A stretch of 64,000 nt of DNA, from the NCBI RefSeq assembly GCF_013394855.1, contig NZ_JABMLK010000001.1, forward strand, positions 744,001 through 808,000, read 5' to 3'. Positions within the stretch are counted from its first letter, which is position 1; each line of letters begins with the position of its first letter. Below are positions 1-8,515 of the stretch, one piece after another. Made by a program: the position numbers and the translations under genes. The stretch comes from Limnobaculum xujianqingii (GTDB lineage: Bacteria > Pseudomonadota > Gammaproteobacteria > Enterobacterales > Enterobacteriaceae). Under the pieces are notes generated by a model that saw only the letters and a list, made by a program, of their open reading frames with translations, was not told where the DNA came from and ran no database searches.

Positions 1-2
1 AA

Positions 3-1553
3 GCCGAAGTGCTGTCATCAAAAGTTTCTGAAACCTATTTGAATATTCTGAAATATGAGCAGCTAATTGATATCAATAAAAAGAATACCATCGAACACCG
101 CAACATTCTTGGTCTGGCAGAAGCCAGAGCCAGTGGTGGTGTAGATAGCCGTGGTGATGTTGAACAGGTTGAAGTACGGATCAAGGGATTAGATGCGGAG
201 CTGGCTAACTATGAGGCCCAGTTGAAAGCCGCACAGGAAGATTACTACATTCTGGTGGGCAAACGCCCTTCCGGATTAAGTATTCCTGACGTTAGTGCGT
301 TGAAAGCTAAACTTGCCGTGAAAATGAAAGAACGTATTTCAGCGTCACCGCGGGTTGAAGCCATCAGATCTAACAGAGATGCTGCCGCTGCAGAATATGC
401 TTACACCAGTAAAAGCTGGCTCCCTGCCCTAAGCGTTTCGGTTTCTCAAGGAAAGTTAAGTACTTCCGGAGAAAATGACACGGTAGTGATGCTAAACGTA
501 AACAGTAATATCTTCGATGGCGGCGGCGCGCTCTATCGCAGCAAGGGTGCAGCTCAACGGGTAGAAAGCGCCCGCTGGAACATTCAAAAATCCATCGAGG
601 ATTTATCCACTAAAGTCTCCCAGATGTATCAGGAAGCGCTGAGCCAGGAAAATCAATCCAATATTTATGCTCAACGTATTCTCCATTCACAGGAGGTAAA
701 AGAGCTTTACCATGAACAATACAAAGTAAACCGTCGTTCTGTCCTGGATTTATTAAACTCAGAACAGGAGCTTTTTCAGACCATGAGCAATAAAGTGAAT
801 GCGGATTTTAACTTCCGGGTTCTGCTTATTCGCGTATTTTCTGAGTTAGGTGAGATAAATAAAGCATTTAATATCAAAGTAAAATTTGAAGAAGAAGACA
901 GTGGTAATTTAGTTTCTAACCTATTTGGTGGCAATAAGCAGTCTCAGAAAGAGCCTGAAGCCCAAATAACAGAAGAAGTAATACCGGAACCAATAGTGAT
1001 TCCTGCTACGTCGAAGGTAAACAGCAGACCAGAAATCGTCTATACACCAAACGTACAAAACACAGTGACCAGTAAACCAGAAATGGCTACACCACCGAAT
1101 ATTCAAGCTACACCACAAAATATTCAAACAACTGTGATTAACCGGTCTGATGTAACTGAACCGCGAAATGTCTCAACTACTGTGGCTAACAGGCCTGAAA
1201 TTTCGCCATCACAAAATATTCAAACAACCGTGATTAGCAGACCAGATGTAGCTATATCACAAAATGTCCCAACCACCGTGGTTAACCGACCTGAAATTGC
1301 ACCATCACAAACGGTTCAAACCAGAACTATTGAGCGTCCGCAAGTTTCTATGCCGACCTCAAATAATAACAATAATAGCAATGATGGTTATATCACTAAG
1401 CCATATAAATACTCTGAATCGCAGACAATCCAAACTCCGGCGTCAGCAATTCAGGAAAACATCAGAAAAGAGCAAATTACTAAACCCGTTATTCGTTCTA
1501 CGCCGAAAGGAATAGATGATCCCATGCTTTTAATTGGGGTCAGAAAGAAATAA
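3..1553 (+). CDS. TolC-family outer membrane channel protein, 5' end outside window
   Basis: The reading frame is open to the left edge, so the signal peptide and first part of the protein are missing; the GTG at 9 is not a real start. The visible part has the second half of an OEP/TolC fold (residues about 1-290 counted from 9): long helices, a beta-strand pair around 'LNVNSNIFDGGGALY' and the typical 'NRRSVLDLLNSEQELFQ' helix. Type I secretion outer membrane proteins of the LapE/AggA kind look like this, so an export role for a large adhesin or RTX protein is likely but is inferred. After residue 300 comes an unusual 210-residue hydrophilic tail with 16-residue repeats, an Asn run and a Lys/Arg-rich end, not part of classical TolC. 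Confidence 0.85.
   Translation, partial: AEVLSSKVSETYLNILKYEQLIDINKKNTIEHRNILGLAEARASGGVDSRGDVEQVEVRIKGLDAELANYEAQLKAAQEDYYILVGKRPSGLSIPDVSALKAKLAVKMKERISASPRVEAIRSNRDAAAAEYAYTSKSWLPALSVSVSQGKLSTSGENDTVVMLNVNSNIFDGGGALYRSKGAAQRVESARWNIQKSIEDLSTKVSQMYQEALSQENQSNIYAQRILHSQEVKELYHEQYKVNRRSVLDLLNSEQELFQTMSNKVNADFNFRVLLIRVFSELGEINKAFNIKVKFEEEDSGNLVSNLFGGNKQSQKEPEAQITEEVIPEPIVIPATSKVNSRPEIVYTPNVQNTVTSKPEMATPPNIQATPQNIQTTVINRSDVTEPRNVSTTVANRPEISPSQNIQTTVISRPDVAISQNVPTTVVNRPEIAPSQTVQTRTIERPQVSMPTSNNNNNSNDGYITKPYKYSESQTIQTPASAIQENIRKEQITKPVIRSTPKGIDDPMLLIGVRKK
1005..1358 (+). repeat. Degenerate 16-residue (48 bp) tandem repeats in the TolC-like tail
   Basis: About six units of the pattern N(I/V)QTTVxxRP(E/D)(I/V)xxSQ follow one another, for example NVSTTVANRPEISPSQ, NIQTTVISRPDVAISQ and NVPTTVVNRPEIAPSQ. 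Units diverge at the DNA level, so this is an old expansion under protein-level constraint rather than fresh slippage. One unit is shortened (NIQATPQ). The tail is rich in Thr, Pro, Asn and Val and should be extended or disordered. Confidence 0.85.
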
Positions 1554-1742
1554 CTTAAACTCATTATATTCAATCGTTCTTAACGAGTTGGTGAGTTGTT
1601 TATTTTAATGAATAGTGATTTTTAGAGTTTTATGTTAAAAATGAGCGAAGCTTCTAAGGAGGCTATTATATATGAGGGAATTATATAATTATTGCGGCAG
1701 GAAACTATTTCAACTGAAACATAAATGATTATATCAGTATAA

Positions 1743-1797
1743 AGGGATTTTATCAGAGCATTGTACAGATCCAAAAATCCCTGATGATTTTATTTAT
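1743..1797 (+). terminator. Stem-loop, possible terminator of the TolC-like gene
   Basis: AGGGATTTT (1743-1751) and AAAATCCCT (1774-1782) form a perfect 9 bp stem with a 22 nt loop, followed by a T-rich stretch. The rest of the 1554-1939 gap is AT-rich; it must also hold the promoter for the next gene, which I cannot place. Confidence 0.45.
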
Positions 1798-1939
1798 TTA
1801 GTAATACAAATATCTCTATTAATAGTTCACAACTCTGGTTAATGAATCTATTTTCTGTGTTCTGTTTCTGGTATAGAGGTCATAGCATTCAACACATTGA
1901 ATACGGATGCGAGTATTAAACAACGATAGGCGCTTAAAA

Positions 1940-2551
1940 ATGGACAAAGGCAAAATAAAGACATTAATTGTCGATAATAATCAATTCGTATGTTTCGCGA
2001 TCAGTGAAATCTTAAAAAACACTGACTTTCTGGATATCGTAGGTGCTATTCATTCTACAACTGGCGTTGTTGATATGATTAAAAATCAAGATATACAGCT
2101 GGTATTGATTAATATTGATCTGATCAATAATGATAAAGATAAACTGGTAAAAGAAATACATGGTGAAAATTCATCAACTAAGATCATTGGACTAACTTCA
2201 GAAAATTCGAACTCCAATATCATCAATTCATTAGATGTGTCAATTGATGGAATTATCGATAAAACCAATGATATCGAATCACTTACCTTAGTCTCTAAAC
2301 TAGTGATGAATGGCTTCCAGTGTATTCCAAAAAATAAACTGTGTAATGATAAAGTCAATAAAACAGCGATGCTAACCAATCGTGAACGCGAGATATTACA
2401 ATTCATTACCCAAGGAATGTCTAATAAAGATATCGCAGAAAAGCTAAATATTAGTAGCAAAACCGTTAGCGTTCATCGCTATAATATTATGTTTAAACTG
2501 GAGATAAAAAATTCTCTTGATCTGTTTAAACTGGGTAGTTTTTCTATCTAA
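1940..2551 (+). CDS. LuxR/NarL-type response regulator with atypical receiver domain
   Basis: A 203-residue two-domain regulator. Residues 1-125 look like a receiver: 'LIVDNNQ' at the start, 'LVLINIDL' at strand beta3, 'IIGLTSE' with the conserved Thr, and 'GIIDKT' with the Lys. The phospho-acceptor position (residue 58) is Asn instead of Asp, and the second acidic residue near the N-terminus is also Asn. Residues about 143-200 are a GerE/LuxR helix-turn-helix ('LTNREREILQFITQGMSNKD'). I chose the ATG at 1940 because it begins the receiver and has AGG 9 nt upstream; an in-frame ATG at 1907 would add 11 residues. No kinase is adjacent. Target unknown; it may act on the neighbouring exporter locus without phosphorylation. 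Confidence 0.85.
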   Translation: MDKGKIKTLIVDNNQFVCFAISEILKNTDFLDIVGAIHSTTGVVDMIKNQDIQLVLINIDLINNDKDKLVKEIHGENSSTKIIGLTSENSNSNIINSLDVSIDGIIDKTNDIESLTLVSKLVMNGFQCIPKNKLCNDKVNKTAMLTNREREILQFITQGMSNKDIAEKLNISSKTVSVHRYNIMFKLEIKNSLDLFKLGSFSI

Positions 2552-2584
2552 TCAGCTATTATGTAAAGTTTGGGGCGTAAAAGG

Positions 2585-2618
2585 AGGGAATAAAATCTAT
2601 TCCCTGCCTTTCATTTTT
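2585..2618 (+). terminator. Rho-independent terminator after the response regulator
   Basis: AGGGAATA and TATTCCCT form a perfect 8 bp stem with a 5 nt loop (2585-2605), followed by GCCTTTCATTTTT. Confidence 0.7.
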
Positions 2619-2844
2619 ACTATCCAGGTACATTTTTAATTTCTGTATTTTTTTAAAAACACAGCTCCCCTTCATTCTCGTGATGATAAATACACTCTAT
2701 TTGATTGTTTATTAAACAATGGTAAATCTAAATTCAATTTATTACTTCAACATAATGACTACAGGTACTAAATTATATCTATCCAGGCAATGTATTCTTT
2801 TAGAACATTTCAGAAAAAACAAAAAAACATTTATTAGCCACCTA

Positions 2845-3018
2845 TCAATTTAAATGATCATCATAATTATCATTTTCTGGCCTATCTTTTAAAATGGCAA
2901 ATAGACCTATAGCGCAAAATATATAAAGTATAATAAATGCACATAAAGAGAATATGATCATGAAATTTGATGACCACTCTACTATTGCCTGAAAAATATC
3001 TTGTATTAAACCAATCAT
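2845..3018 (-). CDS. Small single-pass membrane protein, 57 aa
   Basis: An unrecognised small protein beginning MIGLIQDIFQAIVEWSS, then one strongly hydrophobic segment at about residues 19-43, then a charged tail ending in Asp/Asn/His residues. A GAGGAG ribosome binding site lies 8 nt before the ATG. The combination of a good RBS, a single well-formed TM segment and a hydrophilic tail makes a real small membrane protein likely, probably N-out or N-in single pass in the inner membrane. No homologue recognised. It lies in a long AT-rich gap with another tiny membrane gene. Confidence 0.55.
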   Translation of the reverse strand: MIGLIQDIFQAIVEWSSNFMIIFSLCAFIILYIFCAIGLFAILKDRPENDNYDDHLN

Positions 3019-3310
3019 AGACAATAACTCCTCAATTAGTAACCATTTGATGCGTTACTTGCTAAAGGCAATATGCACGCTAACCTGTAGCCTTCTTAAA
3101 TAATCAGTAACGGTAGCTAATCTAACGCTGATTACTCAGAGGTGCTATCCATAAAACGAAATGAAAACAAAAGCGTTTTAAATTCAATTATTAAATTTAA
3201 AAACTAAATTATCCATTTGATTTTAAGAAGAAATAAATAAAATTTTCGGATAGTTTTATAAAATGAAGTGAAATTTTACGTGTTGCTGATAGATAGGAAT
3301 GGTCAAATGC

Positions 3311-3350
3311 AGAAACAAAAATCTCCACCTGAGGCTTTAAGTGGAGATTT
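3311..3350 (-). terminator. Terminator downstream of the 25 aa membrane peptide
   Basis: AAATCTCCAC (3319-3328) and GTGGAGATTT (3341-3350) form a perfect 10 bp stem with a 12 nt loop; read on the minus strand it is followed by TTTTTGTTT. It lies 45 nt after the stop of the small gene at 3396-3473, supporting that gene as a transcribed unit. Confidence 0.6.
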
Positions 3351-3395
3351 ACTGGGTATCCTTGTTGCAGCTATAGGCTTACTACAGGCTCAAAA

Positions 3396-3473
3396 CTAAG
3401 GCATGCTGATAATAAAAAGCGTTGAATAGAATATCAGCAGAATGGTACCCGTTACGGTTAATAATACTCTCAT
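3396..3473 (-). CDS. Very small hydrophobic membrane peptide, 25 aa
   Basis: A 25-residue reading frame beginning MRVLLTVTGTILLIFYS and ending in SMP is almost entirely one hydrophobic segment with a single Arg near the N-terminus. GAGGAG lies 7 nt before the ATG and a strong minus-strand terminator follows the stop, so promoter-RBS-gene-terminator order is plausible. It resembles the class of small stress-related membrane peptides known in enterobacteria, but I recognise no specific family; a type I toxin peptide is the main alternative. Confidence 0.5.
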   Translation of the reverse strand: MRVLLTVTGTILLIFYSTLFIISMP

Positions 3474-3812
3474 AGTGAACTCCTCGCTGATCTACTGAAC
3501 ACAAATTTACAGGTTAGTATCAAAAAGCTTTGGTCTTAAGTTTTTGATACTGCTTACTATAAAGACTAGTCTATTGTTTTAATTTTGTCATTTCAATGTA
3601 AATAAAATGTTATTGTTCATATAATTTATACCAAATAAAAAACCAATATTCATCAGAAAAATCAATATTTTTTCGTTAAAGTAAAGTTTTATGATTACTA
3701 CGACATTAATCACTAAAGGATTAGCAATTAAAGATTTTGATTATCAATGTAATAGGTAAAATCTTACTGATTATACTCGTCTGGTTTAGCTGTTCATTTC
3801 AGATGCGGGAGC
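3474..3812. other. AT-rich gap without a recognisable gene
   Basis: No convincing reading frame or RNA. The promoter of the 25 aa peptide should lie just above 3473 on the minus strand. Confidence 0.5.
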
Positions 3813-3842
3813 AAAAAAAACGCCGCAGTTATCTGCGACGCC
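3813..3842 (-). terminator. Terminator of the DUF3313 lipoprotein gene
   Basis: On the minus strand GGCGTCGCAG, loop ATAA, CTGCGGCG (one G-U pair) is followed by eight Ts, 20 nt past the stop codon. Confidence 0.85.
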
Positions 3843-3861
3843 TTGTATAACAAAGAAGAAA

Positions 3862-4524
3862 TTACTCTCTGTAACGTTGAATATCCGATGCCATATCGGT
3901 AACGATTTTCTTAAGATCTTCTGCCGTTACTTTTTGGGAATCATTACTCAACTGTTTGCCAAATCCTTTGCGTACCACTTCGAACACAGTTTTACCCGTG
4001 CTGGCATCAATTAATTGACCTTCAAACAGCAGCGTTGTGTCTTGATCACGCTCTCCGGTTGCTGCCATTGTGCCAGCAATCACTAAAGCAACAGGGATAA
4101 CTTCATAAAACTGTAAGCCCTCGGTAGAGGCAGCAACACCGGTAATTGCACCACGGAAAATCAGTGTGTTTGGTGTTTTAGCTGAATTAACCAGATTCAG
4201 ACGCTGGCCAAAAGCAGCCTTAATATTTTGGTTGGTATATGCTAATACCTGATCCAGAGTTTGTTGCGTAACTTGTGCATTAGGCTTTGGTGTCGGGTAA
4301 TAAACGATTGGTTCATAATAAAGATTTTGATAATTTTGAGCTTTAAACGATGGATCAACCCAGCGCAATACTTCCTGTCCTGACGCGCTTTCAGCTTTGT
4401 GCAATTTGGAGTAATCAGATAAAAAACCAGAGTAATCTTTAGTGTCTGCAACCTTCGAAGTACAACCGCCTAATAAAAGACTACCGATAACTACTGCTGC
4501 GGAGATATGCTTCATCGCCAACAT
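3862..4524 (-). CDS. DUF3313 family lipoprotein
   Basis: 220 residues with an N-terminal signal peptide ending in the lipobox LLGGC (Cys at about residue 21), so a lipid-anchored envelope protein. The mature start 'DYSGFLSDYSKLHKAE', the following 'WVDPSFKAQNYQ' and the central Ala/Gly-rich hydrophobic stretch ('VIPVALVIAGTMAATG') are features of the DUF3313 family, whose function is not established. AGGGG stands 6 nt before the ATG at 4524, favouring it over the second Met at 4515. Monocistronic with its own terminator. Confidence 0.8.
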   Translation of the reverse strand: MLAMKHISAAVVIGSLLLGGCTSKVADTKDYSGFLSDYSKLHKAESASGQEVLRWVDPSFKAQNYQNLYYEPIVYYPTPKPNAQVTQQTLDQVLAYTNQNIKAAFGQRLNLVNSAKTPNTLIFRGAITGVAASTEGLQFYEVIPVALVIAGTMAATGERDQDTTLLFEGQLIDASTGKTVFEVVRKGFGKQLSNDSQKVTAEDLKKIVTDMASDIQRYRE

Positions 4525-4927
4525 ACTTGACCCCTAATATGTAATCGTCAAATTGATTGTTTTGTTAAGCAGAGCACTATTTCTACATAAAAGAGAAGAT
4601 TGCTGGAACCTGTGAACTACTTTCTTTTTCTTTTATAAAGCTATCTTGCCCTGGCCAATGATCTTAAATACCTTCTGTGCCGGTACACTCAGTATAGATG
4701 CTATTAATGAGGCTACCGTGAAAATAATTATTCCTGATATATCAATAAAAAAGCCTAATTGACGACACAATATATAATAAAAATGAAAATAATTTCAATT
4801 GAATATTTTTAAAAGAAATTAATAAACCATGATAACTAAATGAAAGGGCAAAAAATAGCAGTAATACTTTATTGATCTATTTACATTAGATTGTTTTATA
4901 TGTTTTTTTTCATTCAAATATGATGTT
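4525..4927. other. AT-rich intergenic region
   Basis: No gene or structured RNA seen. It contains the promoter side of the lipoprotein gene and the 3' side of the AraC regulator gene. Confidence 0.5.
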
Positions 4928-5914
4928 TTACTTATTTTTTCCTCTGGCCCGACTTAAGGTTTTACTCGGTAACTCACCAAATATATCGCGATATTGTGCA
5001 GAGAAACGAGCCAGATATTGGAACCCCCATTTGGTAGCCACATCTGATACAGTAACATTCGGCCCGGCATCCATAAGGTCGCGCAATGCCCCATTCATTC
5101 GCATATTCCAAAACCAGTTTTTAGGCGACATTCCTACCGAATTTTTAAAAATAAACTCTAAAGCTCTCAGGGTATAACCGGTAGCTTTAGCCAGATCGCT
5201 CAATTTGAGGTTGTTTTCTGGCCCTGACAATATTAATTGCTCAGTAGCCATTATTAGTTGCCCGTGAAGTAACGCTAAACTATTGGGCTTTATTGGGTCA
5301 GCTTGACTTTCGGAAGCAAAAATAGCTTCAATAAAGCTATTCAGTAGTGCAGTTGACAGCATTCGGGATACATCTTCACTTAATTCTGTCTCACCTGGTT
5401 TATTGGCCATCTGTCTGATATCCATAAACATAGTTTTTAACTGCTCGTAGTTTTCAGCTTTCAGCGGGAAAGTCATGACCTGCTGAGGTATCAGCTTAAT
5501 TTTTCCACTATGATATGCATTTAACGCTTCCTGTAGCCTCTCTCTGGCAATCGCGTAAGTAAACCATTCACCCTCACCCATCGACTGATAAAGAATATCA
5601 ATCCCTTCAGGAAAAATATGCAAGTTACCAACCCCTGTGGGTATACCGTTATATCGCGTATACTCACCGCCTTTAATAGTAAGGCCCAGATAAACATATT
5701 CTGAAGATGCCTTTCCTCTGCCAATGGTCGCGCCCAGATGGTGTCCGGACTCCAGACGAGTTTCACCTAATGCCAGTCTAAAATTACGCGCTTCATTATT
5801 ATGTTCAAAACTTATGATCCTCCGTTCAAAGTAGCCTCCTTCCACTACTTCAAATTTATTTACTATATCCAGTCCATGGCTACTTTTTTCATGATACTTT
5901 GACGAGGATGTCAT
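4928..5914 (-). CDS. AraC family transcriptional regulator
   Basis: 328 residues. The last 110 residues hold the two helix-turn-helix motifs of AraC/XylS proteins: first near 'LSDLAKATGYTLRALEFIFK', second near 'VSDVATKWGFQYLARFSAQY', then the conserved 'FGELPSKTLSRAR' end. The N-terminal 200 residues form a sensor domain with no family motif I recognise. The gene is divergent from the pyrophosphatase-like gene at 6080 and separated by 165 bp, so control of that gene or autoregulation is possible. Effector unknown. Confidence 0.85.
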   Translation of the reverse strand: MTSSSKYHEKSSHGLDIVNKFEVVEGGYFERRIISFEHNNEARNFRLALGETRLESGHHLGATIGRGKASSEYVYLGLTIKGGEYTRYNGIPTGVGNLHIFPEGIDILYQSMGEGEWFTYAIARERLQEALNAYHSGKIKLIPQQVMTFPLKAENYEQLKTMFMDIRQMANKPGETELSEDVSRMLSTALLNSFIEAIFASESQADPIKPNSLALLHGQLIMATEQLILSGPENNLKLSDLAKATGYTLRALEFIFKNSVGMSPKNWFWNMRMNGALRDLMDAGPNVTVSDVATKWGFQYLARFSAQYRDIFGELPSKTLSRARGKNK

Positions 5915-6079
5915 AAATGCTTAACCACCTGATTAATTTTAATAATTAGGACTATAAACGATATCAAAAGCCGCAATTTACATAATCAGCGGACATTTTA
6001 AGGTATAGTAGTCTCCGCAGGGACTCCCATAGTTAAGTTCCCCATCCAACGCTTTTCATATTCAGTATAAGGTAGATTT

Positions 6080-6979
6080 ATGATCTCGGTATTCGGCCAT
6101 CTAAACCCGGACAGTGATTCAATATGCTGCGCTATTGTTGTCAGCGACTGGTTAAACTTCACTGAACAATCCGCAATGGCTTATCGCCTGGGGGAACTAA
6201 ATCCAGAAACTGAGTTTATTCTGTCACAAGCACAGTGCCTTTCACCTCCATTGCTTGAGCACAACATTACAGGCCAGCCGGTCTGGCTGGTTGACTTCAG
6301 TGATTTAGAACAAGGCCCGGAGAATCTGAATAAAAGTCAGGTGATCGGTTTAATAGACCATCACCGTCTTGGGTCACTGATCACCGCAGAGCCTCTGGAT
6401 GCCTGGATAAGAAGAGTCGGTTGTTGCGCGACGCTGGTTTTTGATATTGTTACCCGTACTCCGGGTTATCAACTAAGCCCATCACATGCATTACTGCTGC
6501 TGGCTGCGATACTCAGCGATACCATTGCTTTTCAGTCACCCACCACCACAGAGCAGGACCGAGAAGCGGCACACAAACTAAGCCTGATAGCTAAAGTAGA
6601 TTTGGACACCTTTATCATTAAGTTACTGGATGCCAAAACCGATATCAGTGGGCTCAGTATTGAACGCTTGCTGCGAAAAGATGAGAAGAACTACCTTATT
6701 GGTAAATATAAGTTAATTCTTGGTCAGATAGAGGTCAGTGATTTCCACGCTATTGAAAATCAAGTGCCGGCACTGCAGCAGGAAATGGAAAAACGGGCAC
6801 AGAGTGAAGGGTTGGACTTTTATGTCTTGATGATAACCTCTCTGTTTAGCTCACAAAGCTGTCTCTATTTCTCCCAAAATAATCCAATAAGTCAGTCACC
6901 AATTACCATTGAAAATATGTTAAGTCGCAAAAAGCAGCTAGTACCCTGGTTAACCCAAAAACTGAATGCAGACAAATAA
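6080..6979 (+). CDS. Mn-dependent inorganic pyrophosphatase (family II, DHH/DHHA2)
   Basis: 299 residues matching the usual length of the family. The N-terminal DHH domain shows the metal-binding motifs 'GHLNPDSDSI' (residues 6-15), the Asp of 'LVDFSD', and 'LIDHHRLGS' (DHH), then 'AAILSDTI'. The C-terminal DHHA2 domain ends with 'SRKKQLVPWL', the substrate-binding SRKKQ signature of family II pyrophosphatases. It should hydrolyse pyrophosphate to phosphate in the cytoplasm; some relatives prefer polyphosphate or short phosphoesters, so substrate is not certain. This type is uncommon in Enterobacterales, which normally use the unrelated Ppa enzyme. Confidence 0.88.
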   Translation: MISVFGHLNPDSDSICCAIVVSDWLNFTEQSAMAYRLGELNPETEFILSQAQCLSPPLLEHNITGQPVWLVDFSDLEQGPENLNKSQVIGLIDHHRLGSLITAEPLDAWIRRVGCCATLVFDIVTRTPGYQLSPSHALLLLAAILSDTIAFQSPTTTEQDREAAHKLSLIAKVDLDTFIIKLLDAKTDISGLSIERLLRKDEKNYLIGKYKLILGQIEVSDFHAIENQVPALQQEMEKRAQSEGLDFYVLMITSLFSSQSCLYFSQNNPISQSPITIENMLSRKKQLVPWLTQKLNADK

Positions 6980-7040
6980 TTAACTACCATCCAATTTTCA
7001 CGTTACACTGAGTAATATCTGCCATCGGGAAGGAGTAATA

Positions 7041-7304
7041 ATGAAAAAGTTAACCTTAAAAGACTTAACTGAAAGCCAGCTACAGCAAATCAAAATGAAA
7101 CAGGCGCAGTTAAAAAGGGAATTAGGCCGCTCTTTAACCAATAGTGAACTCAATAAAGCAAAAGAGGACGTTATTGCCCAAATAATGAAAGAGTTAGAAA
7201 AAGAAGAGAAAAAGGCCCGGGCAGAAAAGAAAAAAGATAAATACGTTCCCAGCGATGAAACCTTTAGCTGGAGCAAGAAGAATCATTCCAGAGGTGTTCG
7301 GTAG
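7041..7304 (+). CDS. Small charged coiled-coil protein, function unknown
   Basis: 87 residues, very rich in Lys and Glu, with a continuous predicted helix from about residue 5 to 68 and a basic Ser/Arg tail ('HSRGVR'). No signal peptide or TM segment, so cytoplasmic. A strong GGGAAGGAG ribosome binding site lies 7 nt upstream, and the gene follows the pyrophosphatase gene by 61 nt on the same strand, so the two may be cotranscribed. No family recognised. Confidence 0.7.
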   Translation: MKKLTLKDLTESQLQQIKMKQAQLKRELGRSLTNSELNKAKEDVIAQIMKELEKEEKKARAEKKKDKYVPSDETFSWSKKNHSRGVR

Positions 7305-7323
7305 GCACTTTTCATGAGGTTAG

Positions 7324-7345
7324 ATAACCAACCGGGTTATTTTAG
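7324..7345 (+). terminator. Weak stem-loop terminator
   Basis: ATAACC (7324-7329), 5 nt loop, GGTTAT (7335-7340), then TTTTAG, shortly after the stop at 7304. Confidence 0.45.
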
Positions 7346-7350
7346 TTTCA

Positions 7351-7420
7351 GAGAATATTCCGGTCGTAGATGCGCGGTACCAAAATAGCTGGCCGGGCAG
7401 CATACAAATTCGGGTTTGAG
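7351..7420 (+). repeat. Degenerate copy of the window's intergenic structured repeat
   Basis: Starts GAGAATATTCCGG.CGTA like the copies at 26613 and 49718 and has a GGCCGG block about 40 nt later, but the right half is lost. Like the other copies it lies between convergent gene ends. Confidence 0.45.
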
Positions 7421-7494
7421 CAAAAAGCAGCCGTTCTGTGTGAAATAGAGATTCATTGTGCTAACTGGGCTCTCTGTGGCGATTCGATGTCGTC

Positions 7495-8411
7495 TTATGT
7501 TGCTAAGGATATATTGCCCAATTTCTGATGCATGAAATCAATGAGTGCTCTTATTTTTGCGGGCAAGTAACGCCGATCTGAATAAAGTGCGAACAATTGC
7601 AATGGGGCTGCCGATTGTTCAAACTCAACCTCGATTAACCGTCCATCGCTAATGTAGGGTTGGCAGGCCTGTTTTGATAGAATTGCAAAACCGACACCTG
7701 CTACCGCTGCTCGCCCTGCCATCTCTCCGCTGTTTACCCGATAATGCCCTTTAACCTTAATTGTCTCGAATCCCCCCTTTGTATTGACAAACTGCCAGGG
7801 AGCACCTTTCAGCGCACTTACTGTTGTAATGCAGGGTAATTCTTCAAATTGTCGGATATGAGAAGGAGTACCATAACGCTGAATAATGGAGGGGGCTGCC
7901 ACAACAGTACAAGGGATAGTCACCAGATGGCGGGCTATGTAGTCACTGTCATCCATCTGACCACGGTTAATAATGATGGCTAAATCCAGATCGTCTCGCA
8001 GGGATTCGAAACCTGACAAATTGGTGACACAGCTGATCTCCAGGTCGGGGTACTGGCAGGCGAAATCGGCAATAACAGAGCCCAGCAATGCAGGGCCTAT
8101 TTCATTGGGAATGCAGATACGTAATGGACCCTTGAGTTGCATTTGCCGCAACGTTAATTCTGTCTCAGTTTGCTCAAGCGCCTCCAGTAATGGCTTCGTT
8201 CGGATATAGAGTAACTGCCCTGCTTGAGTGAGTTTCATATGTCGGGTGCTGCGCTCAATGAGCTGAAGATTCAGTTTTTTTTCTAACTGAGAAATACAAC
8301 GACTAACATTTGATGTCGGCATTTCAAGAACTTTCGATGCCCAACAAAACTTTCTCTTTCAACCACAGCAATGAACACTTTCAGTGTATTAAAATCAAGA
8401 GCCGAACGCAT
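7495..8411 (-). pseudogene. LysR family regulator, interrupted by a single-base frameshift
   Basis: The main frame (7495-8322) encodes a 275-residue LysR protein lacking the first 30 residues of the DNA-binding domain: it opens at 'MPTSNVSRCISQLEKKL'. The missing part is present upstream in another frame, starting with ATG at 8411 (reads MRSALDFNTLKVFIAVVERE then SFVG). It would join in register ('..SFVG-ASKVLEMPTSNVSR') if one base were restored near 8340. The recombined length matches a normal LysR helix-turn-helix. The effector domain (residues 90-275) looks intact. Divergent from the MFS gene, its probable target. Either a real recent mutation or a sequencing error. Confidence 0.8.
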
Positions 8412-8515
8412 CAACTGTCCCACATATGATAATAATGATTGCCATTTTTACCATATAATCAACACCATTGATAGCGGTTAAACTCAGGATATCTTTTATC
8501 TATAGGTTGCTTGCT

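Noticed and set aside
3308..3400. 30-residue plus-strand frame with AGGAA upstream
   Set aside because: It runs through both arms of the minus-strand terminator hairpin, which better explains the sequence.
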